Origin: a virus
IMG/VR virus record: IMGVR_UViG_3300028920_001368
Span: 1-38,312 of that record
DNA length: 38,312 nucleotides
Reading direction: 5' to 3' (one strand)
In this document: in pieces, positions 14,006 through 22,884 of the stretch
Numbering within the stretch: position 1 is the first letter of the stretch
Layout of the letters: the number at the start of each line of letters is the position of its first letter
Made by a program: the position numbers and the translations under genes
Notes under the pieces: model-generated
Database searches by the model: none
Seen by the model: only the letters and a program-made list of their open reading frames with translations
Told to the model about the DNA's origin: nothing

Positions 14006-14313
14006 TTTTCCTCCAATATTTAGCTGCAAGTTTACTTCCGCATCCAGCAGCTTCAGCGGTATTTTTTTCGTTTCACTTTTTTATTCACTCTATACGAAAT
14101 ACAATTTAACGAAAGGGGGTTACGTTGTCAAATTATTTTTTTATCTTTTTACGAAACTTTTTTGAAAATCCTTTGTTGAAGGGAGTTTCCGACAATAATT
14201 TTTTTTTGCAGGACCTATTTTTTTGTCATTTTTGAAGGGAAATTTTGGTTTTATTTACGTCATTTTTTGACGAACTGCAACAACATTTTTTTTAAGTTGC
14301 ATTTGTAACCTGT

Positions 14314-14331
14314 ACCAAAAGCGGTACAACT
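14314..14331. promoter_or_regulatory. Operator-like palindrome TGTACC-N6-GGTACA
   Basis: TGTACC-aaaagc-GGTACA is a perfect 6+6 palindrome, suited to a dimeric repressor. The same half-sites reappear before the large terminase at 15382-15388 (TTGTACC) and 15426-15432 (GGTACAA), there separated by 37 bases. Confidence 0.45.
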
Positions 14332-14388
14332 TTTTGATGGCAAAATAAATAGATATTCTTTTTGTCAGGTGTGCGAAATTGATACAAA

Positions 14389-14403
14389 TTAGCGGCAAGC
14401 TAA
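14389..14403. promoter_or_regulatory. Palindrome TTAGC-N5-GCTAA, copy 2
   Basis: TTAGCggcaaGCTAA, with identical half-sites and spacing to 9148-9162 and 15460-15474. It lies eight bases before the TTGACA at 14411 in the leader of the small terminase gene. Confidence 0.45.
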
Positions 14404-14514
14404 AATCTACTTGACAAGCATTCCATATATATTTTTCCGTGTACGTGTGATTCCGTTGTGTTTCGGAATGTTAAGTAATTTTGGTGATTTTTATTTGACA
14501 AAGGAGAAAGGTAA

Positions 14515-15006
14515 TTGCGTAAGTCCTTGAAAACGTCCACTTTAGCTAATAGCAAAAATGATTTGCTTGACGTTAAGCAAGTGAACACTGTTAACTATAG
14601 CTCTATAGACCAGAAGCTGGCAGTTGAGCTAATGGCGTACGATGCAAGGATTTTCGGCGATGAATTGACGCCAAAATATACGCAATGGTCTAACATCTTG
14701 AATATACCGAAAACGACTCTTCGTGACTGGTGGCAAAGAAGAGATGAAATTATGGAGTCGGGAAACGCACTCGGCGACCAATTGCCTAATATTATCGCTC
14801 AGAAAATGCAAGCAGGAATATTGCTTGCAATAGAAGAGCTTTATACAAGATTGCCGAAAATGTCCACCAGAGACATGTTAGATTATATCAAGACTGTTTT
14901 TCCAATCCAAAGATTGTTGACCGGAAAATCTACACAGAACATAGAAAAGAAAATCTCCTACACTCCACCGGTTCCAATGCAGCATCCTACACAGAAAAAA
15001 AAGTAG
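14515..15006 (+). CDS. Terminase small subunit (probable)
   Basis: A 163-residue protein read from TTG 14515, preceded by AAAGGAGAAAGG. It contains a helix-turn-helix-like segment (WSNILNIPKTTLRDWWQRRDE region, about residues 57-77) and a C-terminal helical part ending in a basic tail. Position before the large terminase and the HTH-then-helix layout fit a DNA-recognition small subunit that selects the packaging site. Residue-level similarity is not strong, and about 500 non-coding bases separate it from the large subunit. That gap may contain the packaging (pac/cos) site. Confidence 0.6.
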   Translation: MRKSLKTSTLANSKNDLLDVKQVNTVNYSSIDQKLAVELMAYDARIFGDELTPKYTQWSNILNIPKTTLRDWWQRRDEIMESGNALGDQLPNIIAQKMQAGILLAIEELYTRLPKMSTRDMLDYIKTVFPIQRLLTGKSTQNIEKKISYTPPVPMQHPTQKKK

Positions 15007-15507
15007 TAACGCAACACAATACCTCTTTTGTTACGTTCCGGTTATTACTCTCAATCCTTTATTAATGCGCATTTTTAAAGATTCAGGGAGTTATATATTT
15101 AGAGAAACAGGAATTTTCGCAACATAACGAGACAATTTAGCAGATTTTTACATTTTTACAGTTTTATAGTTTTTCGCAATTTTTTAGGTTTTGTGTGCGC
15201 TCATTTTTGAAAAAGGCGAGGGCATGTTTGGGGGGCGGGGTGGTCATTTATTAATATAGCACGTGCGGTGGTAAAAAAACTCCAGAGCCAAGTTGAAGGG
15301 GAAACGTATCTTTCAAGGAAAATTTTAATAATTTTTCCATGCTATTTTTTGAAAAAAAATTTTTTATGATTTCTCCAAAAGTTGTACCATTTCCGAACAA
15401 ACAAAGATAAAATTGTATCATGTTTGGTACAAAAAAGGTTTTTTCTTATTGACGTGAAATTAGCCAATGGCTAACTTTTATCTTGTAATTGTAAGGAGAT
15501 GAATAAG
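15007..15507 (+). promoter_or_regulatory. Non-coding region before large terminase; possible packaging/late control site
   Basis: About 500 bases with no credible gene. It has a G-rich island (GGGGGGCGGGG near 15230-15240) unusual in this AT-rich genome, several A/T runs, TTGTACC (15382-15388) and GGTACAA (15426-15432) half-sites, and a TTAGC-N5-GCTAA palindrome. The end is the SD AAGGAG for the terminase. Position between the terminase genes makes a packaging initiation site possible. Confidence 0.45.
15449..15477 (+). promoter_or_regulatory. Candidate late promoter overlapping a palindrome
   Basis: TTGACG (15449-15454), a 17-base spacer and TAACTT (15472-15477): a good -35 with a weak -10. 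The spacer contains the palindrome TTAGCCAATGGCTAA (15460-15474), copy 3 of the TTAGC-N5-GCTAA site, so a bound protein would block or help polymerase. It sits 31 bases upstream of the terminase start. Confidence 0.4.
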
Positions 15508-17103
15508 ATGGAATTAGAATTAACGGAAAAGCAACAGTTTTTAATGACTTGCGATGCTGATATTATGCTTTATGGCGGTGCAAGAGGTGGAGGAAAAACT
15601 TTTGTTGATTCCGTAAAAGTGATTCTTGATATTGTAGAGTGGTACACGGAAGAAGAAGTTCGCAATCGAAAAATTGATGTGCGAGGTTATCGTTGTACCG
15701 ATGACTTTCCAAATGATTACGATAAAACTTATTATTTTAAATACACAATGGATTATCTAGAGTTCAGGGCAATATGCGTTAGAAAAACGGAACCTGCTTT
15801 GCGAAGTAACACTTTAGAAGAACAGAATAAAACCTATAAAGGATTTGGCGCAACATGGATTGATAGTAAACTGAAATGGGTTTTCCCAAGCGGAGCGGAA
15901 GTTCATCTTCATCAATTAGGACAGAAAAAGGACAGAGATTTTTTTCAAGGTCCTAATTATCATTATTTGTATGTAGGCGAGTTAACGCAATTTGACAGAG
16001 ATGAAATTGAAGAAATTGAAGCGTGTTGCCGTTCTGCTCATCCATACATTCGAGCAAAAAAGATTTATGACTGCAATCCCGGAAATAGAGGACATGTTTG
16101 GGTTAAGAAAAAATATGTAGATATTTGTCCACCAATCCAAGCAAAAGAACCTGTTTACGTGAAAGAATTGGATATGAGTTATTATCCTTTAAATCCAAGT
16201 GAATCTGTTATCAATGAAAAGGGTGAAAAAGTTCAATACATTCCTGCTTTGGTTTTTGATAATCCTCATTTAATGCGTGATAAAAATTACGTGAATAACC
16301 TGAAGGGAAAAGGAAAGCTTACGGATATGTGGCTTTTCGGTAGATGGGATGTTTTTCAAGGGCAGTTTTTTACCACGTGGGATGATAATCTTCATATAAA
16401 ATCTGAAATGAAATTTTTCAAATGCACAAAACATAGTGAATTGGAAAATAAAAAGAAAAACTTTGATTGGAGCAATTGGCGATTGTTTTCCAGTAATGAC
16501 TATGGATTTGCTTCTACTTCTGCTTGGGCTTGCGGTTTTTATGCTGTTAACGATGATACCGATGATATAGTAAAATTCGCTGAAATTGTTGAAAGCAACC
16601 TAACAATTAAGCAACAGGCACAGAGAACCAAACAATTTTTACTTGAACATTATAATTTGAAACCGGATGATTTTGAGCTTCATATTGGCGACCCGAATAG
16701 TTATTGGCAACGAAGAGATAAAGCGGAAGGTGATTTCTGGACATTTGCTGACGTATATCTTGATGAAGGAATTTATCTAACCAAAGGATATAATGACCGT
16801 GAGCCGGGTGCTGCTGCAATGGCAGAAGCTTTACGAATACGAGAAGAAACAGGAACACCGAGACTGACAATACTGGATTGTTGCCAAGAAACAATTGATT
16901 GTATTCCGAATCTTCCTCAATCTCCAAAAAATCCGAATGATGTAGATACAACGGTTTTCGACCATCCTTACGATGAATGCAGATATTTTATTATGGTTTT
17001 AATTGGGAAACCTGTAAGCAATGAAAAACCTAAAAAGAAGGGATGGCGAGACAGATTAGCTGAAACACAAAAAACTAAAAGTATGAGTTGGAAGGCAGCA
17101 TGA
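15508..17103 (+). CDS. Terminase large subunit
   Basis: A 531-residue DNA-packaging ATPase/nuclease. Walker A is GGARGGGKT (23-31), Walker B is YLYVGE (153-158) with catalytic E158. The C-terminal RNase H-like nuclease shows an acidic D331 (NDYGF) and D395 (HIGDPNSYW). Length is normal for the family. I start at ATG 15508, nine bases after AAGGAG; ATG 15499 touches the SD. The stop overlaps the portal start by ATGA, the usual tight coupling of packaging motor and portal. Confidence 0.93.
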   Translation: MELELTEKQQFLMTCDADIMLYGGARGGGKTFVDSVKVILDIVEWYTEEEVRNRKIDVRGYRCTDDFPNDYDKTYYFKYTMDYLEFRAICVRKTEPALRSNTLEEQNKTYKGFGATWIDSKLKWVFPSGAEVHLHQLGQKKDRDFFQGPNYHYLYVGELTQFDRDEIEEIEACCRSAHPYIRAKKIYDCNPGNRGHVWVKKKYVDICPPIQAKEPVYVKELDMSYYPLNPSESVINEKGEKVQYIPALVFDNPHLMRDKNYVNNLKGKGKLTDMWLFGRWDVFQGQFFTTWDDNLHIKSEMKFFKCTKHSELENKKKNFDWSNWRLFSSNDYGFASTSAWACGFYAVNDDTDDIVKFAEIVESNLTIKQQAQRTKQFLLEHYNLKPDDFELHIGDPNSYWQRRDKAEGDFWTFADVYLDEGIYLTKGYNDREPGAAAMAEALRIREETGTPRLTILDCCQETIDCIPNLPQSPKNPNDVDTTVFDHPYDECRYFIMVLIGKPVSNEKPKKKGWRDRLAETQKTKSMSWKAA

Positions 17104-18935
17104 CAGAAAAGCAATTAGAAACCAATAAATTAGTTGTAGAAAAACTTCGTAAGATAAAAGATATTTCTCAGGAAGCGTGGGGAATTGCAAGGCAAAACGC
17201 TAAACAATGTTATAAATACGTTCAAAATGAACCTTATACCGATGAGCAAATTGCAGCAGCCGAAGAACATGCTAAACCATTATTATCTTATCCAATATTG
17301 ATTTCTAAACTTAATACATTAGTTGGACATGAGCAAGTTAACAGGCGCACCTGTAAAATTATTTCCGATTATCAGAGCAATGAGGAAGTAGTAAAGCTTT
17401 TAAGTGATAATTGGGATTATGTTCGTGAAAATTCCGATTTAGACAGGAAACTTGTAAAAGCACTTTCTGACGCAATTGTGCTTGATACAGGCGGTTGGAT
17501 AAAACGTACTATTGAAATGGATGAAAACGGCTATCTTGCATTTCAGTATAAGCAGTTAGATAGTTTATTAGTTTTTCCTGATAGCTTTCGCAATCTTGAT
17601 ATGAGCGATTGTCAATACATATTGGTAGAGGAATGGCTAACCTTAGATGAGATTGAAACAAAATTCGGAAATGTAGCCGATGAAAAACAAGCGGAGCAAT
17701 GGGAAGAAATAAATGCTCAAATGCTTGATTTGAAAGATAGAGCAGATGGGAATTTGCTTTATAAAAACGGAAACCGATATGCAGTATGGCAACTTGAAGA
17801 AAAAAGAATTGTACTTGCTGATTTGATTTTACTGGAAACAGGCGAGTACGTTAAGGCAACTAAAGAGGATATTATAGAATATAAAAAAGCTAAAATAAAA
17901 TATAATTTTATTCGCAGAGCAAATGACAATAGAATTTATACAACTACTGCTGTTCCTTATTTTGATATTGTTATAAATGAAAAACTTTCTGATTTCAAAA
18001 CAGACAGGCTTTCCTATTTTCCCATGTTTTCATTCGATTGGAATATGCCAAAGAAAGACCAAAGAAGTTTATTCAAAATCCTTATGGATGTAGCTGACAG
18101 AATTAACAAAACAAAATCACAGATGGTTGATTACATGATTCAAATGTTAGGTAGTAGTTGGCACATAAGTGAATTTGAGACACAGGCAATTCGAGACATT
18201 GAAAATAGCAAAGGAAAACCGGAATCACTCGTAAGATATAAGAACATCAAAAATAAAGCAACACGGGAATATCCTGTAGGAGCCGGACAGTCTATTGGAA
18301 TATTGGGGCAATCTGCTAATGAAGATGGAGCAATGATTGATACCATTTCTAATATAACGCCAAATATGCAGGGATATACAGAAAGAAGCGGTGAAAGTGG
18401 AGCTTTATTTGAGAAGAAAAGAACGCAAAGCATGACAGCAACTAATCCATTTTTTGAGATAGTTGCTCATGTTCGGGAAAACTTAACAAGAGATTTTGTA
18501 GAGCTTGCCGGACAAGTTTATTTTGAAGATAGCAGAGTATTACCAACAAAACCGGAAAACTTAAAAGGCGGATTACAATACGAATTAATCAATCTCAATT
18601 ATCAGGGCGATGTGATTCGAGATATTCGCAGAGTAAAAGCAAGAGCATTTCTTGATGATGCTGAAAATACTGTTAACCGCAGAGAAAAAGCGTTTGAAGA
18701 AAACATGGCAATGATGCAGCAATTAATACAATCCGGTTATCCTGCTTATATGCTTCCTTTTGAATGGCTGATAAAAAATAGTACGCTAAGAGATAAACAT
18801 GAATTAATTGAAGCAATGCAGCAAATGAAACAAGAAATGCGAGAACAGCAAGCTTATCAAGAGGGAATGGAAGAATTTAACAATGTGGCAAATGTAGCCG
18901 GAATGTTGGAGAAACGAAATGCAGCGCAGTTGTAG
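17100..18935 (+). CDS. Portal protein (P22-like)
   Basis: A 611-residue protein directly after the large terminase, started at ATG 17100 (GGAAGG as SD, ATGA overlap). The N-terminal part (NAKQCYKYVQNEPYTDEQIA) and central RLSYFPMFSFDW..DVADRINKTKSQM region resemble P22-type portal proteins of short-tailed phages. The C-terminus is a long helical, glutamine/methionine-rich barrel-like segment. It forms the dodecameric vertex through which DNA enters and leaves. Confident by position and length, less so for the P22 label. Confidence 0.85.
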   Translation: MTEKQLETNKLVVEKLRKIKDISQEAWGIARQNAKQCYKYVQNEPYTDEQIAAAEEHAKPLLSYPILISKLNTLVGHEQVNRRTCKIISDYQSNEEVVKLLSDNWDYVRENSDLDRKLVKALSDAIVLDTGGWIKRTIEMDENGYLAFQYKQLDSLLVFPDSFRNLDMSDCQYILVEEWLTLDEIETKFGNVADEKQAEQWEEINAQMLDLKDRADGNLLYKNGNRYAVWQLEEKRIVLADLILLETGEYVKATKEDIIEYKKAKIKYNFIRRANDNRIYTTTAVPYFDIVINEKLSDFKTDRLSYFPMFSFDWNMPKKDQRSLFKILMDVADRINKTKSQMVDYMIQMLGSSWHISEFETQAIRDIENSKGKPESLVRYKNIKNKATREYPVGAGQSIGILGQSANEDGAMIDTISNITPNMQGYTERSGESGALFEKKRTQSMTATNPFFEIVAHVRENLTRDFVELAGQVYFEDSRVLPTKPENLKGGLQYELINLNYQGDVIRDIRRVKARAFLDDAENTVNRREKAFEENMAMMQQLIQSGYPAYMLPFEWLIKNSTLRDKHELIEAMQQMKQEMREQQAYQEGMEEFNNVANVAGMLEKRNAAQL

Positions 18936-18940
18936 AAATA

Positions 18941-18966
18941 ACAGACAGGTCGCAACCTGTCTGTAC
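18941..18966 (+). repeat. Dispersed palindrome type II (GACAGGT..ACCTGTC)
   Basis: AGACAGGT-cgca-ACCTGTCT followed by GTAC, between portal and scaffold genes, 20 bases before the next start. Relative to the 22615 copy, the outer pair G-C is changed to A-T on both sides, a compensatory change. Confidence 0.75.
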
Positions 18967-18985
18967 AAATAATAAGGGGAAAAAT

Positions 18986-19891
18986 ATGTTTAGAGACAGC
19001 GAAGAATTTAAAATACTACGTTTTTTTGAAAGAGGGATGCAATTTGAAGCAGATGCGTCCGGCAGTGGTGGCGATGATAATATTCACGATGACGGTCCGG
19101 CAGGAAGTCCGCAAGGCGGGGAGCTTCATTCTGAAGGGGAGCCGTTACCAGAAGATTTTCTCAAAACCATTTCCGAGAAAAAACCAGAAGAACTTCATAG
19201 AACTATTTACAATTTGGAAAAAAAGTTGGGGCAACAGGGTAATGAACTTGGACAATTGCGAAAAGAAAAGCCTGTTACTTCCGATACTTTAAAAGCAGAG
19301 CAAAAAAAGTTATTGGCAGAAAGCAAGGAACTTGAAAAAAAACTTAAAGAACTTGATGCTGATTTAGATTCAGAAGATTATGAAAAACTAAGCAAACAAA
19401 AAGAGAAACTTCACGAAAACCTTTCTGAGTTATCTGAAAAAATTTCTGATGTTAAAATGTCAGAAAAAATTAATTCAGCTTTTGATGAAAAGAATAACGA
19501 CATATTGCTTGCTAAAACGAGAAAAGATTATGAAGAATCTTGCGGTATGAAATTTTCTAATTCTGAGTGGAAAAACATTGAGCAAACTGCACGTAAATTT
19601 GGCGATGGTTTATTAAAAGATGGCGATATAGACGCTGCTATAATGAAAGAGGTAGGTCCCGAAAAGTATAGAGCAACTATGTCTTTGCAAGGCGAAATGA
19701 AAGCACGTCAAGATATGGCAGCAGCAATTGGAAAGATAACAACAAGTATTGGTGGCGATAGCAAGTATTCCGATAGCAAAATTGCCAATGTTGATAAATT
19801 AACTTATGCTGAAAAGGCTCAGGTTTTAGAAAGTTTGTCCGCTGCTCAAATTGATGAAATCTTAATAAAAAAGGGTATTCAAATAAAGTAA
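18986..19891 (+). CDS. Capsid scaffolding protein (probable)
   Basis: A 301-residue, acidic, strongly coiled-coil protein between portal and major capsid genes, the normal place of a scaffold. After a Gly/Ser/Asp-rich N-terminal linker (residues 20-50), heptad-like helices run from about 65 to 160, followed by a helical C-terminal domain (SLSAAQIDEILIKKGIQIK). Scaffolds guide procapsid assembly and leave before maturation. No protease is visible. SD AAGGGG before ATG 18986. Confidence 0.75.
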   Translation: MFRDSEEFKILRFFERGMQFEADASGSGGDDNIHDDGPAGSPQGGELHSEGEPLPEDFLKTISEKKPEELHRTIYNLEKKLGQQGNELGQLRKEKPVTSDTLKAEQKKLLAESKELEKKLKELDADLDSEDYEKLSKQKEKLHENLSELSEKISDVKMSEKINSAFDEKNNDILLAKTRKDYEESCGMKFSNSEWKNIEQTARKFGDGLLKDGDIDAAIMKEVGPEKYRATMSLQGEMKARQDMAAAIGKITTSIGGDSKYSDSKIANVDKLTYAEKAQVLESLSAAQIDEILIKKGIQIK

Positions 19892-19906
19892 AGGAGAAAC
19901 AATAAA

Positions 19907-21199
19907 ATGACAGACCATGAATTTTTAACCAATCTTCCAATTCTTAACAAGAAATTGCAAAAAGAAGTGGAAGATAATTTAATTTTCCGTGCGTGGTTTC
20001 AAAATGTAGATTTTGATGCTTATCAGGCTGCAAACGGACAAATTAAATATCACCAGAAGTTAGCTGGAACGGGTGCTGTTCATGTAATGAAAGATGCGCT
20101 TGCGGCAAATTCTGACCATGCTTTAATGGCAATGGAAATGGAACTTTCCCAAGACCCGAAATTTGGAGACCAAGACCTGGAAGGAACAGGCGAAAGTTTG
20201 GTTAACAAATACGCACGAATTTACGTGAATTTGATTTCCGGAGTGGCAAACACTAAACAGGGAATTATGGACAAAGTACGTAATGACCGAATGCTTGACC
20301 ATTATAAACGTGCTTTACCTGCTTTGCGAAGATGGTTTGCTAAAACCTTAAATGCTCAAATGATTTCTGCGTTGTATGAAGGACATAGTTACAATGTAAC
20401 AACAGGCGTTGCAAGTTCTCCCAATGGAATTGGAGTTGTAGCAAAATATCATCCTAACATGTATTACAATGGAATTGACCCAAGCGCATTAACCGGAGAG
20501 ATTACAGCGATTGGAACGGAAGGGTATAATAAGACTGACCAAAATATTTATGATAATGTTTATACCGGATATTCCAATTTAAAATTAATTTCACCCTATT
20601 TCCTAAATGAATTATCTGACCTTTGCGAAGCGAGAAAAATCGCAAGAATTGTAAAACATGAAGGAGCAGACCTTTATCTTACTGTTATGAACAGAGAAGA
20701 ATTGAACACACTTTGGCAAAATTCCGAATTTAGAGCAGCAGTCCGTTACGCATTTTCCGGAAAGGGATATAAAAATCCAGAATTTATGCCGGAAAGTTAT
20801 ATCTATGGCGATCATTTCTTAATGCTTGACCGTCATTTACCAAGAGCATATAATACAACGAGAAGAGATTTTGTCGGCGTTAACGGATGGAGAGAAATAG
20901 GGCAGGAAGGTGCAAACAACAAATTTAACCGTTCTATCTTTGTCATTGGTGATGGAGCATTAGGTATGGAAGTTGACCCTGATAACGATTTACAATTTGA
21001 ACCTGAAGCATATAATTTCAAGCAGCAACAGGAAATTGCAGGATTCATCATTAATGGCAGTAGCAGAAAAGAATATGTAAGCAAGGATGATGAAGCTGCT
21101 TATTTTGCAACAAACCAATCTTCAAAAACATTTTGTGCTGCAAAAGAAGTTACCAATCAATCTTCTTTACAAGTAATTGTAAAAGCACGTAAGGCATAG
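19907..21199 (+). CDS. Major capsid protein (N4-gp56-like)
   Basis: A 430-residue protein after the scaffold, with AAGGAG before ATG 19907. The stretch MEMELSQDPKFGDQDLEGTG and the following YARIYVNLI..GVANTKQGIMDKVR..LPALRRWFAKTLNAQM match the pattern I know from the N4-gp56/DUF4043 family of HK97-fold capsid proteins. The C-terminal part with LDRHLPRAYNTTRRDF and EVDPDNDLQFEPEAYNFKQQ is also typical. It forms the icosahedral shell. Confidence 0.88.
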   Translation: MTDHEFLTNLPILNKKLQKEVEDNLIFRAWFQNVDFDAYQAANGQIKYHQKLAGTGAVHVMKDALAANSDHALMAMEMELSQDPKFGDQDLEGTGESLVNKYARIYVNLISGVANTKQGIMDKVRNDRMLDHYKRALPALRRWFAKTLNAQMISALYEGHSYNVTTGVASSPNGIGVVAKYHPNMYYNGIDPSALTGEITAIGTEGYNKTDQNIYDNVYTGYSNLKLISPYFLNELSDLCEARKIARIVKHEGADLYLTVMNREELNTLWQNSEFRAAVRYAFSGKGYKNPEFMPESYIYGDHFLMLDRHLPRAYNTTRRDFVGVNGWREIGQEGANNKFNRSIFVIGDGALGMEVDPDNDLQFEPEAYNFKQQQEIAGFIINGSSRKEYVSKDDEAAYFATNQSSKTFCAAKEVTNQSSLQVIVKARKA

Positions 21200-21207
21200 G
21201 GGGAAAC

Positions 21208-22593
21208 ATGGAAACCACACCTTTTGGATATTATTCCCAGATTGGGAAACGTAACCGAATCGAGGAAGCTAAAACTTCCGATTATACAATTTTAGCAAGC
21301 GAAGTAGGAAAAAGCTTTAGCAATTCCGGAGCCAGCGCAGCCATTGTTTTAACATTACCAATTGCAAAAAGAGGAATGGTATTTACATTTCATAGAAAAG
21401 CACAATACGATTTAAGCTTTAATACCAGCGCAGCCGATACAGATTTTATTAGAGAACCAATATATGCATCAACAGGTATAAAAAAAATTACGTTATCAAG
21501 TCCATTTTGTTATCCATCTGTAAGAGTCGTTTGTTTAGAAGATGGTTTTTGGACATGTCAAATTTTGTCAGGAACAGATGCTACAACTATTCGAGCTTCC
21601 GGTACAAGAACTGCATCGAAAAGCGACAGAGGGCAAACTGATGATGTTACTTTAACTGATATTGATAGCGGACAAAGTTTTGATAATGAAGGCGCAGAAA
21701 AGTCAATTGTTTTTACACTACCGTCCGCTGAAGATGGAATGGAATTTACTTTTGATGTTCTTGCTGCTTATCGAATAACAATTACACCTGCAAGTGGAGA
21801 GCAAATTACAAATCCATTTTCCGGCAGATTATTAGCTGCTGATACCAGCTTAGTAAATTCCGGTGTAATTGGTAATACAATTAAGATAAAATGTATTAAT
21901 GATACAGAATGGGTAGTTGTAAATAGCGTTGGTAAATGGTTGCAGGATATTCCCAAAACTGCTGATTATACAGTTTTAGCTTCGCAAGATGGATGCACGT
22001 TTAACAATTTCGGTGATGCTAACGCTATTGTCTTTACATTGCCGTCTGCTGTTGTTGGTATGGAATATTCTTTTGATGTTCTTGCTGCACAACAAATGAC
22101 AATTACTCCTGCAAGTGGAGAGCAAATTGCAAATCCATTTTCCGGCAGATTATTAGCTGCTGATACCAGTTTAGTAAATTCCGGTGTAATTGGTAATACA
22201 ATCAAGCTGAAATGTATTAAAGCTACTGAATGGGTAATTGTTGGAATTAGTGGTAAATGGTTGCAGGACATTACCAAAACCGCTGATTTTACGGTATTAG
22301 CTTCGCAGGATGGATGCACATTTAACAATGCAGGAGATGATGGAACAATTGTATTTACATTGCCAACCGCTGTAGTGGGCATGAAATATATTTTCCATGT
22401 GCAAGCTGCTCAGGAATTGCGCATTGACCCGAATGCTTCTGAAACAATTGCATTGCCAAGCACAGGCGCACAAAGCGCAGCAGGTAAATATATTGTTGCT
22501 GATGCTATTGGTGAAATGGTAGAAATTGAATGTAAAGTTGTAGGTACATGGAATGTTAACCGCTATATCGGCACATGGGGGGCTGAAGCATAG
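21208..22593 (+). CDS. Repeat-domain head decoration or fibre protein
   Basis: A 461-residue protein made of four related beta domains of about 105 residues (roughly 21-125, 145-248, 249-356, 357-461). Each has 'KTADYTVLASQDG.TFNN.G....IVFTLP.A..GM.Y.F.V.A....I' followed by '.W.V....GKWLQDI'. The family resembles outer capsid decoration or fibre proteins of other phages, where such domains give head fibres. Repeats two and three are nearly identical at the DNA level (period 321 bp), a recent duplication or gene conversion. SD AGGGGGAAAC; nine bases after the capsid gene. Confidence 0.78.
   Translation: METTPFGYYSQIGKRNRIEEAKTSDYTILASEVGKSFSNSGASAAIVLTLPIAKRGMVFTFHRKAQYDLSFNTSAADTDFIREPIYASTGIKKITLSSPFCYPSVRVVCLEDGFWTCQILSGTDATTIRASGTRTASKSDRGQTDDVTLTDIDSGQSFDNEGAEKSIVFTLPSAEDGMEFTFDVLAAYRITITPASGEQITNPFSGRLLAADTSLVNSGVIGNTIKIKCINDTEWVVVNSVGKWLQDIPKTADYTVLASQDGCTFNNFGDANAIVFTLPSAVVGMEYSFDVLAAQQMTITPASGEQIANPFSGRLLAADTSLVNSGVIGNTIKLKCIKATEWVIVGISGKWLQDITKTADFTVLASQDGCTFNNAGDDGTIVFTLPTAVVGMKYIFHVQAAQELRIDPNASETIALPSTGAQSAAGKYIVADAIGEMVEIECKVVGTWNVNRYIGTWGAEA
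21640..22281 (+). repeat. 321-bp direct repeat inside the decoration gene
   Basis: The stretch starting CTGCAAGTGGAGAGCAAATT occurs at 21788 and 22109, an offset of 321 bases (107 codons). About 120 bases from that point are almost identical, differing mostly at third positions. The rest of each unit is clearly related but diverged, so only part of the repeat was recently homogenised. Confidence 0.75.
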
Positions 22594-22612
22594 CATTTAG
22601 ATATTTATTGAT

Positions 22613-22640
22613 GCGGACAGGTTAACGACCTGTCCGTACA
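22613..22640 (+). repeat. Dispersed palindrome type II (GGACAGGT..ACCTGTCC)
   Basis: GGACAGGT-taacg-ACCTGTCC then GTAC, in the gap after the decoration gene and 18 bases before the next start. Confidence 0.8.
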
Positions 22641-22657
22641 TTAAATTTGGAGGAAAT

Positions 22658-22837
22658 ATGCCGAAGAAAAACACCCCGTCCGTAAGCGGACACCCCTCTG
22701 CAAAAGGGGAATTAAAAAATAAAACGGAAGCGGAAGTTTTTGCTTTTATGAAACATTGGGGAATTACTGATTACGGTACTGCTAAATGTCTTTTTGAGCA
22801 GGATAAACGAATAGCAGCATTGGAAAAAGGGAAATGA
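22658..22837 (+). CDS. Small protein whose N-terminus is encoded by a dispersed palindrome
   Basis: A 59-residue ORF with GGAGGAAAT before ATG 22658. The first 20 codons (MPKKNTPSVSGHPSAKGELK) are a complete type I repeat; the remaining part (TEAEVFAFMKHWGITDYGTA..) looks like a normal small helical protein. Function unknown. Either the repeat was inserted into the start of a small gene, or the gene gained a new start within the repeat. Confidence 0.55.
   Translation: MPKKNTPSVSGHPSAKGELKNKTEAEVFAFMKHWGITDYGTAKCLFEQDKRIAALEKGK
22671..22714 (+). repeat. Dispersed palindrome type I, in coding sequence
   Basis: ACACCCCG-TCCGTaaGCGGA-CACCCCTCTgcaaaAGGGGAATT. Two adjacent hairpins, the first with a variable stem, the second CCCCTC-type, inside the 59-residue ORF. 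Confidence 0.75.
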
Positions 22838-22842
22838 TAATT

Positions 22843-22870
22843 AGGACAGGTTAGCAACCTGTCCGTACTT
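22843..22870 (+). repeat. Dispersed palindrome type II (GGACAGGT..ACCTGTCC)
   Basis: GGACAGGT-tagca-ACCTGTCC then GTAC, immediately upstream of the SD of the next gene; same stem as the copy at 22613. Confidence 0.8.
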
Positions 22871-22884
22871 TAAAAAATGGAGGA

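Larger units (their letters stand above)
14006..14514. promoter_or_regulatory. Divergent control region rich in palindromes
   Basis: Non-coding DNA between the minus operon and the small terminase gene. It holds long T/A runs, CGTCA..TGACG (14258-14272), TGCAAC-N17-GTTGCA (14276-14304), TGTACC-N6-GGTACA (14314-14331), TTAGC-N5-GCTAA (14389-14403), ATTCCG..CGGAAT (14450-14469), and a TTGACA at 14411-14416. No matching -10 at standard spacing is convincing. This is the most likely place for the early/late switch promoters. Confidence 0.55.

Noticed and set aside
19026-19292. 88-codon +1 ORF inside the scaffold gene
   Set aside because: Unlike the two accepted overlaps it has no SD at its start and its product lacks a convincing fold pattern; treated as a chance frame.
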